A stretch of DNA of 64,000 nt from an uncultured Flavobacteriales bacterium (GTDB lineage: Bacteria; Bacteroidota; Bacteroidia; Flavobacteriales; UBA7312). Positions 1 to 8,490 of this stretch are shown here, one piece after another (the stretch's first letter is position 1; the number at the start of each line of letters is the position of its first letter). The stretch lies in assembly GCA_913048435.1 (NCBI GenBank), contig CAJWWC010000001.1, forward strand, positions 151,281 through 215,280, given 5' to 3'. The translations under genes and the position numbers were made by a program. The notes beneath the pieces were generated by a model that was not told where the DNA came from, made no database searches, and saw only the letters and a list, made by a program, of their open reading frames with translations.

Positions 1-1040
1 TTAATCTGTTGCTCATCTTCTTTTTTACAGATAAGTAGGGTGTTTTTATTGTCGATAATAATATAGTTTTCTAAACCTTGAACAACAACTACTTTATCAT
101 TAGGCGCATTGATAATGTTATTTTTAGAATCATAAATCATAATATTTTCGCCAATAATTCCATTTTGACTTTCGTCTAGTTTTAAATGACTATATAATGA
201 GCCCCAAGTTCCTAAATCACTCCAACCAAAGTCAGAAGGGTAAACAAATACATTATCAGCTTTCTCCATTAAGCCGTAATCAATTGAGATGTTTTTACAC
301 CCAGGGAAAATACGATTAATGAACTCTTCTTCTTTTTCCGTATTGTAATAATCGTTACCATCTTCAAATCTATCGTATAAATCTCTTAAGTGTTTTCTTA
401 GCCCAAGAGTAATAGCTTTGGCACTCCAAACAAATATTCCAGAATTCCATAAAAAGTCACCGCTCTCTAAAAATTTTTGTGCTAGTTCTAGATCAGGTTT
501 TTCTGTAAATGTTTTAACACTATGTATGTTATTATGCTGTTTAGAATTTTCTTCGTTAAATTGAATATAGCCATATCCAGTATCTGGTCTTGAGGGTTTT
601 ATGCCTAAAGTTAAAAGCAAATTATTTTTTGAACATACTTCAAAACACTCAGTAATAATTTTTGTGAATTCCTCTTCATTACTAATCAAATGATCTGAAG
701 GCGCTACAATGATATTAGCATCAGAGTTCTTTTGATTAATTTTGAAAGATGCGTAGGCAATACATGGAGCAGTATTTCTCATCGATGGCTCACATAAAAT
801 ATTGTCTTCCAATACATCGCTGAGTTGTTCTAAACATAAATCCTTGTATTTTGCATTAGTAACTATAAGGATGTTTTCTACAGGGCAAGACTTCGCTAAT
901 CGTCTAAAAGTTTGTTGTATTAGTGTCTCACCTGTTCCTAGTATATCTAAAAACTGTTTTGGAAATGTATTTCTACTCATTGGCCAAAATCTAGAGCCAA
1001 TTCCACCAGCCATTATAACGCCGTAGTTATTAGTGTTCAT
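1..1040 (-). CDS. manC: Mannose-1-phosphate guanylyltransferase, 3' end cut by window edge
   Basis: Minus-strand translation from CAT at 1038-1040: MNTNNYGVIMAGGIGSRFWPMSRNTFPKQFLDILG..., the nucleotidyltransferase signature GGxGxRxWPxSRxxxPKQF. Not in the supplied ORF list because it is truncated. Confidence 0.93.
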   Translation of the reverse strand, partial: MNTNNYGVIMAGGIGSRFWPMSRNTFPKQFLDILGTGETLIQQTFRRLAKSCPVENILIVTNAKYKDLCLEQLSDVLEDNILCEPSMRNTAPCIAYASFKINQKNSDANIIVAPSDHLISNEEEFTKIITECFEVCSKNNLLLTLGIKPSRPDTGYGYIQFNEENSKQHNNIHSVKTFTEKPDLELAQKFLESGDFLWNSGIFVWSAKAITLGLRKHLRDLYDRFEDGNDYYNTEKEEEFINRIFPGCKNISIDYGLMEKADNVFVYPSDFGWSDLGTWGSLYSHLKLDESQNGIIGENIMIYDSKNNIINAPNDKVVVVQGLENYIIIDNKNTLLICKKEDEQQI

Positions 1041-1071
1041 TTTATGTTTGTTATTCTCCAAAAATACAAAA

Positions 1072-1653
1072 TCAAATTTGCACTTCTGCTAATGGGTTAA
1101 AAAGATAAATTCTATTGTTATTCAAGGACTTGCACTGAAAACGTGTTCTAATTTTCTTGTTCTTTATATACTTTTTTCCATTGGGAGTTGAAAAAATACT
1201 GCCAAACGGAATGTCAGAAATGGTAAGCGTTGGGTTTTCATCATATTTTCTTAGTGTTTTTACAAGATTATAATCTGAATTACTAGAGGCCATAGGATTC
1301 TTCAAGTGAATTAACAAGCATTGCTGTATATCATCGGGAAAAATATAGATTATTCTTAATAATAAAAATTTAAAAGTTTTTTTCCATTCTTTTCCATGCG
1401 GTTTGACTTTATTTTTATACTTATCCCATGTGATCATGTGCGCTATTTCGTGAGTAAGCGTAATTAAAAATGAGTATTTATTTAAATTATTATTAATACT
1501 TATAGTATGAGTATTTGATTTAAATGGACTCCTATAATCTCCATTTTTTGACTCTCTAGCGCTTTTAATAACTATTTTACAATTATAATTTGAAAGCCAC
1601 CCTTTTATTATAGAATAAGCATTATTTGGGATGAACGACTTATAATCTTCCAT
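1072..1653 (-). CDS. SprT-like zinc metalloprotease domain protein
   Basis: 193 aa with HEIAHMITW (HExxH) and downstream HGKEWKKTF, as in the SprT family. Confidence 0.8.
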   Translation of the reverse strand: MEDYKSFIPNNAYSIIKGWLSNYNCKIVIKSARESKNGDYRSPFKSNTHTISINNNLNKYSFLITLTHEIAHMITWDKYKNKVKPHGKEWKKTFKFLLLRIIYIFPDDIQQCLLIHLKNPMASSNSDYNLVKTLRKYDENPTLTISDIPFGSIFSTPNGKKYIKNKKIRTRFQCKSLNNNRIYLFNPLAEVQI

Positions 1654-1682
1654 TTTAAAGTGTTTAATTATATTTAGTTTGA

Positions 1683-2789
1683 CTATAGACCAAAAATAAA
1701 CGCTGTGTAACCTGTAATTATAGCTATTAAAAAGCCTGAAACAGATATAATTAATCCATCTTTTTTATTTTCTGCAATTAATGGAAATATTCCATCACCA
1801 CTAGTAGCTATTGCGGCAGCTATTAATGCTTCTATAGGGAAACCAGGGGTTGTAATATATGCAACTGCAACTGCAATCATGCCCCCACATCCTGGGATTG
1901 CTCCAATAAAAGCTGATATTAAGATGATAATATAAGCTGAAGAAGACATCCATTCATTAAAGGTTTGAGCTCCAACAAGTATATCAATTACAAAGTTGGT
2001 AATCAATAAAGCTATAAAAACGTACGAAACAACTAATGCAACATCCATTATAGCATGATATAAAGTTGATTTTAGATCATCGTCCTCACAAAAACAATCT
2101 CCTTTATGATAATATCTCTTTATTAAATAATATATAATACATGTAATGCTTAGAAATATTGAGACCCAATATGTTAAATTTGAAATTATATCAAAACTTC
2201 CTCCCCACAATGCAATAATTGAGCCTGGAGCTAAAAAAATTGACATCAACACAATACTATAGAAACCAACTTTATCAATTAAAACACTCAAATGATTGTT
2301 TTTTTTAGTTTCAATTGTATTATTATACGTATGAAATCTATGTTGTTGTTCGTATTTTGGGCTAATATCAAAATTATCACAAATAAAACCAGCAACAAAT
2401 CCAACAATTAATCCAATCAAAGTAATTGTAATGTATGCTGTTATATTGCCTTTAATATCAGCTGCCTCACTTGAAGCTCCTAATAAAACAAAAGACCCTT
2501 CGCCTAACGTACTAATAAATGAGGCGAACAAACCTCCAAATGATATTTTTTTATTTTTGTAGAGAGATGCCACTACTATTGTTGCTCCGCAACCAGGAAT
2601 AGCTCCTAATAAAGAACCTATTGCCGAGAATGTCCATTTGTTGTATATTGGTTTTAACTTTTCTTTAAGCTTTTTTTTAGTTATAAAACTAATTAAAGCG
2701 AAACCAACAATTGATATGGAAACGTAGCCCCCAATACCACCAGAAGCATCAAGATTTTCTAGTATAAATGACCAAATTTCAAAGTCCAT
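1683..2789 (-). CDS. Multi-TM ArsP_2-type putative manganese/metal transporter
   Basis: 368 aa hydrophobic protein; duplicated GAIPGCG motif (GAIPGCGATIVVASLY and GAIPGCGGMIAVAVAY) each followed by a G-[ED]-G-x-F segment. Confidence 0.7.
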   Translation of the reverse strand: MDFEIWSFILENLDASGGIGGYVSISIVGFALISFITKKKLKEKLKPIYNKWTFSAIGSLLGAIPGCGATIVVASLYKNKKISFGGLFASFISTLGEGSFVLLGASSEAADIKGNITAYITITLIGLIVGFVAGFICDNFDISPKYEQQHRFHTYNNTIETKKNNHLSVLIDKVGFYSIVLMSIFLAPGSIIALWGGSFDIISNLTYWVSIFLSITCIIYYLIKRYYHKGDCFCEDDDLKSTLYHAIMDVALVVSYVFIALLITNFVIDILVGAQTFNEWMSSSAYIIILISAFIGAIPGCGGMIAVAVAYITTPGFPIEALIAAAIATSGDGIFPLIAENKKDGLIISVSGFLIAIITGYTAFIFGL

Positions 2790-2816
2790 TTAATTTTTAT
2801 GATTATTAAACTAATT

Positions 2817-2942
2817 TTATAATTTTTTCGATGTTGAAAATGATGGACAATTACAGTCTTCTTTCAATATACTACACGAGCTAAAACTAAACACAAGCAA
2901 AATGATAAAAAATAAAACTAATATTTGATTTTTATATTGCAT
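2817..2942 (-). CDS. Small Cys-rich lipoprotein, 41 aa (not in supplied ORF list)
   Basis: Minus-strand translation MQYKNQILVLFFIILLVFSFSSCSILKEDCNCPSFSTSKKL*; signal peptide with lipobox FSSC, then CxC. Confidence 0.6.
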   Translation of the reverse strand: MQYKNQILVLFFIILLVFSFSSCSILKEDCNCPSFSTSKKL

Positions 2943-3016
2943 TGTTATCTGATGCCGTCAAAAATACTAATATGCTTTTAAGTAAGCCACATAAATATTA
3001 TTATTTTTGAAGTTAA

Positions 3017-3760
3017 ATGATGGATAGCGTAAAAACTTTTGGTTTGTATCTCAATATGTTGGGAAACGTTTTTAGTCGACCTGAAAATAAAAAGGTTTAT
3101 TTAAAGCGAATTGTAGATGAAATTATCAAACTTGGGATTAATTCATTAACGATTGTTTCCATTATTTCGTTGTTTATGGGTGCCGTCGTAACTATACAAA
3201 CAGGTTTGCAGTTAAGTAATCCTTTTATTCCTAAATATTTAATAGGATATGCTACACGAGAGTCACTCATTTTAGAATTTTCTCCTACTATGATTGCTCT
3301 TATTTTAGCTGGTAAGGTAGGTTCTAGTATTGCATCTGAAATTGGAACAATGAGGGTCTCAGAACAAATTGATGCTTTAGAAATTATGGGTATAAACTCT
3401 GCAGCTTTTATCATACAGCCGAAAATTATTGCATCTATATTATTTTTCCCTTTTCTTGTTACTATTAGTATGGGAATAGGCATGTTTGGTGGATTTTTAG
3501 CCGCAACCCTTGGAGGTATAATCAGTAAGCCAGAATTTTTACAAGGACTCATATATTGGTTTGAACCTTTTTATATTTTTTATGCTCTGGTAAAAACAGT
3601 TTTTTTTGCGTTTGCTATTTCATCTATTTCATCTTTTTTTGGATACTATACAAAAGGAGGCGCCTTGGCTGTCGGAAAATCTAGCACCAAATCTGTTGTT
3701 TACAGTTGTATAATTATTCTAATTATAAATTTTATACTTACACAATTAATGTTGGCATGA
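3017..3760 (+). CDS. mlaE: MlaE family ABC transporter permease
   Basis: 247 aa; MlaE-like GAVVTIQTG, EFSPTMIALILAGKVGSSIASEIGTMRVSEQIDALEIMGI. Confidence 0.88.
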   Translation: MMDSVKTFGLYLNMLGNVFSRPENKKVYLKRIVDEIIKLGINSLTIVSIISLFMGAVVTIQTGLQLSNPFIPKYLIGYATRESLILEFSPTMIALILAGKVGSSIASEIGTMRVSEQIDALEIMGINSAAFIIQPKIIASILFFPFLVTISMGIGMFGGFLAATLGGIISKPEFLQGLIYWFEPFYIFYALVKTVFFAFAISSISSFFGYYTKGGALAVGKSSTKSVVYSCIIILIINFILTQLMLA

Positions 3761-4503
3761 TCCAAGTAAAAAATATATTCAAGAATTTTGGTGAAAATCA
3801 AGTGTTAAATGATATTAACTTTACATTTCATGCTGGTAAGACCAATCTTGTTATAGGAGCTAGTGGTTCTGGTAAAACAACACTAATTAAATGTATGGTA
3901 GGTTTACACCAAACAGATTCTGGTAGTATATTATTTAATGAGTCATCGTTTAATGATTTAGCAAAAAAGGAAAAGAGAAAATTAAGAAAAGAAATTGGAA
4001 TGCTTTTCCAAGGAGGAGCATTGTTTGATTATTTGACGGTTGAAGAAAATATAGCTTTTCCTATTACTATGTTTACAAACATGCATGACGAAGAAAAAAG
4101 AGAAAGAGTTAATTTTTGTTTACAAAGAGTTAATCTAACAAATGTTAATAAGTTATTTCCCTCTGAATTAAGTGGTGGTATGATGAAACGTGTAGCTATT
4201 GCCAGAGCTATTTCTATGAAACCGAAATATTTATTTTGTGATGAGCCCAATTCAGGATTAGATCCTCAAACCTCAATTATTATAGATAATCTTATCCAAG
4301 AAATTACTGAAGAGTATAATATTACAACAATAGTCAATACTCATGATATGAATTCAGTTATGGAAATAGGGCAGAACATTGCTTTTATTGATAAAGGAAG
4401 ACTAGCTTGGAGTGGAGATAAAGAGTCTATTTTGCACTCAAATTTAAAAGAGTTAAATGATTTTGTATTTGCTTCTAAACTCTTTAAAAAACTAAAAATT
4501 TAA
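3757..4503 (+). CDS. mlaF: MlaF-like ABC transporter ATP-binding protein
   Basis: Walker A GASGSGKTT, signature LSGGMMKRVAIARA, Walker B YLFCDEP. ATG at 3757 overlaps the permease stop (ATGA), so the start is better at 3757 than 3706. Confidence 0.85.
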   Translation: MIQVKNIFKNFGENQVLNDINFTFHAGKTNLVIGASGSGKTTLIKCMVGLHQTDSGSILFNESSFNDLAKKEKRKLRKEIGMLFQGGALFDYLTVEENIAFPITMFTNMHDEEKRERVNFCLQRVNLTNVNKLFPSELSGGMMKRVAIARAISMKPKYLFCDEPNSGLDPQTSIIIDNLIQEITEEYNITTIVNTHDMNSVMEIGQNIAFIDKGRLAWSGDKESILHSNLKELNDFVFASKLFKKLKI

Positions 4504-4530
4504 AAAAACAGCCCAATTTTGGGCTGTTAG
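4502..4530. terminator. Intrinsic terminator hairpin between convergent genes
   Basis: aaaaaaacagcccaattttgggctgttag: AACAGCCCAA/TTGGGCTGTT stem with A-tract on one side; works best for the minus-strand reading. Confidence 0.6.
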
Positions 4531-4545
4531 TAAAATTTATTTTTT

Positions 4546-6420
4546 CTAGTGAATGATAATCTTCTTAATCAATTTATTATCATTTATTTTATTTAGACTA
4601 ATAAAATAAACTCCTTTTTCAAAATTCTTTAAGCTGATATTTTTATTCACTGAGCCATAAATATTAATATCTTCTGACAAAACTTTTCTTCCCATCATAT
4701 CTGTAATTCTTAATTGACCATATACTGTTTCATTGGTAAATATTTGAATATTAAATTCTCCTTTTGATGGATTCGGATAAACTGATAAACTTATCTTTTT
4801 ACTGTATTCATTGGTACTTACATTTACACCCACTACATTAGGGTCAAAATTTAATCTTACACATGGAGCAAAGGTTGTATATAGCCAAGCACCTGGATCC
4901 ACTCCTTCTTGAATACCATCAATATCTTGAACTAAACTTTCGCTATTGTTTGGATTATTACCTGAAGTATTTATAAACACAGTGTCGACTCCGTTATAGC
5001 TGGCAAATACTGTTGGAAGAACAACTTGTCCAGCATCTAAAATAACTGGTGGATCAAATGATATATCAAACCAGTCTCCAGCAAAATCACCAAAATTTAG
5101 CATTTCTGTTTCTACCAGAAAACTAATTTCGCCGCTTTGTGTGTCAACCGTATTAAGTCGTATTGTTCCTTGCGCATTTGGGGTGGTTCTTTCATCCAAT
5201 CGAACTTTTACACTGTACAATGTACTTGTTGAATAAATATCATACACGTTTCCATATTGTCTTGATCCATCACCATTTATTGCATATCTTCCAAAATTGG
5301 TAACATTATCTCCATTATCTCTGGCATAGATATGGTCAGAAACACTAAAAGTTCGCCTTAGGGTATCTGTAATGACATAATCGTTATCGTCTTTTCCAAT
5401 TATGTTTGCTGTGTAGGTACCAATTTCTGTTGGCGAAAATCCATCATTAACAAATAAGCTGTCTTTATCACTTGAAATTAGTGAAAGACCAATACTTTGA
5501 GCATTAAAATTCTCAGATGGTATTTCAGCATGTATTCTCATACTGTCAATGGTGTTGAAACCCACATTTTCAATGTAACCCCCATAAAAACACTCTGTGG
5601 CAGAGATTTGTTCTAATGGCATAATTCTGTATGATGTGCCTCCAAAATATGCGCTTGGAACATTATTAAAGCTATTAAGAATATTTGATGCGTATGGTTG
5701 AGTTTTGATAATTTTTACATCATCAATCATCCAATAATAGTGAGAAGCAGTATTTTCACCCACTGCCCAATCAAAACGAATTTGAACACTATCTTGTAGC
5801 GCAGCTATTTCAGTTATTATCACTTCAAAGTTTACGGTTCCTGATAAAACATTTACAGTGCCTATTTCATTAACTTGAAAACTTGTTGCAGATTCCCAAC
5901 CAGAACCATTATTAATACTTACTACCAGTTCATGCGAACTAAAACAACACCATCTGTAAGCATGTTCAAAGCTTAATGTTACATTAGAATCATTTGATAA
6001 ATCAATATAGGGTGATGTTAGTTGGCCTTTTTTTTCAGTATAAGCAGACACAGGTAAACCTGCGTTAGATCCATCAGCATCAAAAATCATCCAACCATTT
6101 GAAGCAGATTCAGATTCCAGTAAATAAGGTATTTCACCTGCATAGTCTCCATTAGAGCCGTCAAAATCTTGTGACCAAATATTACCATCGTCTCCACTTG
6201 TAGTCCATGCTGGATTAAGAGAGGAGTTATTACCGTCAAGGCCTTCTCTAAAGTCCTCATACCATATGATATCAGCACTATCTAAGTTAGAAATTTCAAG
6301 GGACCGTATTTGATCATAAGTAGAGTTGTTGTTAGCAGTGCTCAGTATCGATTTAAAAGTTTCTTGCGAAAAAGAATAGTTTACAAACAACACCCCAAAA
6401 ATTAATAAATTATATTTCAT
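4546..6420 (-). CDS. Secreted T9SS type A sorting domain protein with MAM/jelly-roll-like N-terminal region
   Basis: 624 aa; signal peptide MKYNLLIFGVLFVNYSFSQ; C-terminal YPNPSKGEFNIQI...DMMGRKVL...LKNFEKGVYFISL...KKIIIH. Confidence 0.85.
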   Translation of the reverse strand: MKYNLLIFGVLFVNYSFSQETFKSILSTANNNSTYDQIRSLEISNLDSADIIWYEDFREGLDGNNSSLNPAWTTSGDDGNIWSQDFDGSNGDYAGEIPYLLESESASNGWMIFDADGSNAGLPVSAYTEKKGQLTSPYIDLSNDSNVTLSFEHAYRWCCFSSHELVVSINNGSGWESATSFQVNEIGTVNVLSGTVNFEVIITEIAALQDSVQIRFDWAVGENTASHYYWMIDDVKIIKTQPYASNILNSFNNVPSAYFGGTSYRIMPLEQISATECFYGGYIENVGFNTIDSMRIHAEIPSENFNAQSIGLSLISSDKDSLFVNDGFSPTEIGTYTANIIGKDDNDYVITDTLRRTFSVSDHIYARDNGDNVTNFGRYAINGDGSRQYGNVYDIYSTSTLYSVKVRLDERTTPNAQGTIRLNTVDTQSGEISFLVETEMLNFGDFAGDWFDISFDPPVILDAGQVVLPTVFASYNGVDTVFINTSGNNPNNSESLVQDIDGIQEGVDPGAWLYTTFAPCVRLNFDPNVVGVNVSTNEYSKKISLSVYPNPSKGEFNIQIFTNETVYGQLRITDMMGRKVLSEDINIYGSVNKNISLKNFEKGVYFISLNKINDNKLIKKIIIH

Positions 6421-6435
6421 GATTATATTTTTAGA

Positions 6436-6467
6436 ATAAAAAAAGCAGACATTAGCCTGCTTTTTTT
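6436..6467 (-). terminator. Intrinsic terminator between the two T9SS paralogs
   Basis: aaaaaaagcagacattagcctgcttttttt: AGCAG/CTGCT stem flanked by A and T tracts. Confidence 0.6.
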
Positions 6468-6483
6468 AAGATTTTTTTTAAAA

Positions 6484-8397
6484 TTACTTAATAATTATTT
6501 TGTTAATATTACTTATTCCATCACTATTTGTTAGTGACACTGTGTATATACCTGTTTTAAGTTCAGATAAATTAACTTTGTATGAAATGTTATTTTCAAT
6601 ATACATTGTGTAAACTATCTGCCCTAAAACATTCGAGATTTCTAATAACTGATTTTCAGCAGCATTTGATATTTCAAGATTAAATACACCATTATTTGGA
6701 TTAGGATAAATATTGAATTTTACCTGATTACCTTTTTCAGCTATCGAAGCCGGTGGAGCTGGTCCAGTAGCATTTGGATCAAAATTTAATCTTACCATTG
6801 GTGCTGTAGTTGTATAGTACCAATCTCCTGGATTACCATTTGGTTGAGTGCCATCGATATCCTGTAACATTGTTTCAGCCACATCTGTGTTTCCAGAAGT
6901 TCCAATTACTAATGTATCAACCCCATTATATGCAGCTGATATAGTTGCCAGAATAACATCTCCTGCAAACACTTGAACTGGTGGGTCAAACATTATATTA
7001 GTCCAACCATCAGTATACTCACCAATATTAATTTCAGGCGTTTCAGTATAAAAAGCATATGTTGTGGGATTAGCTTCTGTACCATCTCCTGGAATAACTG
7101 TATTCAATATACCTTTAACCATACAGTTTGGTGATGTAGCAGGATGAGCACGTACTTTAATTGCGTAAATCGTAGCATCGGCATATATATCGAATACATT
7201 ACCTCTTTGCTCACTACCCTCATTATTTACATATGATCCACCAGTGTAGTCGCCAGACATACCAGCGTCGTCTCTAGCGTATTCATATTCAGTAACTTCA
7301 AAAGATACTGAACTTGTTTCAGTCTGAGTTCCATTTTCATCAGCTGCGTACATTTCTGCAGTATATATTCCCGCGCTTGTAGCAGTAAAAAAATCATTGC
7401 AATATAAAGTGTCTTGATCTAATGAAATAGTGTTAACACCATCACTTTGAGTACTAAAGCCTTCATTTGTAATTGTGGCATAAACTCTTGCACTATCAAG
7501 GGTATTTAAACCCATATTTTGAATGTAACCAGCAAAATTGTAAGCTGTTGCTTCAGCTTGTGATTTTGGAACTGTAGGATATGAAGTGCCTCCAAAGTAT
7601 GTACTTGGTAAAAGATGTAAAGCTTGGTTTAACTTCAATGCAAATTCAGGTAAAGGGTTGATTACTATATCATCCACTGCGAAACCACTAGCCCAGCTGC
7701 CACCATCCGACCAAATGAATCGTATTTTAACATTAGATGATGTTGAGTCAACATATTCACTTAAGTCAAAAGCAGCTGCTTGCCATGCCTGAGTTTCAGG
7801 AAGTGGACCGCTCATGTCTTCCCAGCTTGTTCCGCTGTCAACACTAATCTCAACTGAAGCATCACCACCACCCCAGTTTTTATCATGATAAAATTCGAAC
7901 AAAAGCCACATGTTTGATTGACCTGTAAAATCAAATTCAGGTAATTCTAAAACTTCAAATGATAGATCACAATTATTATTTTCGTTCGGAGCCGTTCCAC
8001 CTGGTAAACATGAGTCATCATTTGTCATGGCAAATGTTGTATGATCGTCTAGGTAAGTCCAATATCCACCGGCACCAGCATCTTGACTATTACCAGTAAA
8101 AAAACCACTAACCTGAACTGTACTTCCTCCTAAAGGTATAAAGTAATTTTGTTCCGAGCTTGACGTTGACATGGAATCAGGTAAAGAAGGTACTGTTACA
8201 TTCTCGAAATTTTCACAATAAAACTCATCAGAACAATCAACAGCAGCTGATCTTTGTTCCATTGCAATTTTGATTACTTTAGGTAGATTATTATCGATTG
8301 ATTTTTTATTCGCCATTTTAACGTTAGTATTAACATTTTGGGCAAATGAAAAACCAACAATTATAAAAGAGGCTACAATAGAATAAATTTTTTTCAT
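6484..8397 (-). CDS. Secreted T9SS type A sorting domain protein, paralog of 4546-6420
   Basis: 637 aa; shares YFGGTSY, AYNGVDT, QDIDG..., VRLNFDPN with the neighbour; C-term YPNPNNGVFNLEI...GIYTVSL...KIIIK. Confidence 0.85.
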   Translation of the reverse strand: MKKIYSIVASFIIVGFSFAQNVNTNVKMANKKSIDNNLPKVIKIAMEQRSAAVDCSDEFYCENFENVTVPSLPDSMSTSSSEQNYFIPLGGSTVQVSGFFTGNSQDAGAGGYWTYLDDHTTFAMTNDDSCLPGGTAPNENNNCDLSFEVLELPEFDFTGQSNMWLLFEFYHDKNWGGGDASVEISVDSGTSWEDMSGPLPETQAWQAAAFDLSEYVDSTSSNVKIRFIWSDGGSWASGFAVDDIVINPLPEFALKLNQALHLLPSTYFGGTSYPTVPKSQAEATAYNFAGYIQNMGLNTLDSARVYATITNEGFSTQSDGVNTISLDQDTLYCNDFFTATSAGIYTAEMYAADENGTQTETSSVSFEVTEYEYARDDAGMSGDYTGGSYVNNEGSEQRGNVFDIYADATIYAIKVRAHPATSPNCMVKGILNTVIPGDGTEANPTTYAFYTETPEINIGEYTDGWTNIMFDPPVQVFAGDVILATISAAYNGVDTLVIGTSGNTDVAETMLQDIDGTQPNGNPGDWYYTTTAPMVRLNFDPNATGPAPPASIAEKGNQVKFNIYPNPNNGVFNLEISNAAENQLLEISNVLGQIVYTMYIENNISYKVNLSELKTGIYTVSLTNSDGISNINKIIIK

Positions 8398-8490
8398 AGT
8401 TAAATAGTTAAGAAATTATCAGTTATGTGTCCACGAATTTACGGTATTTTTTAATAAATCCTACAATGGTCAACAAGTATTTGTGTTATT

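Noticed and set aside
3097-3552. 151-aa minus-strand ORF opposite mlaE
   Set aside because: Antisense to a clearly conserved permease; composition looks like reverse-complement shadow coding.
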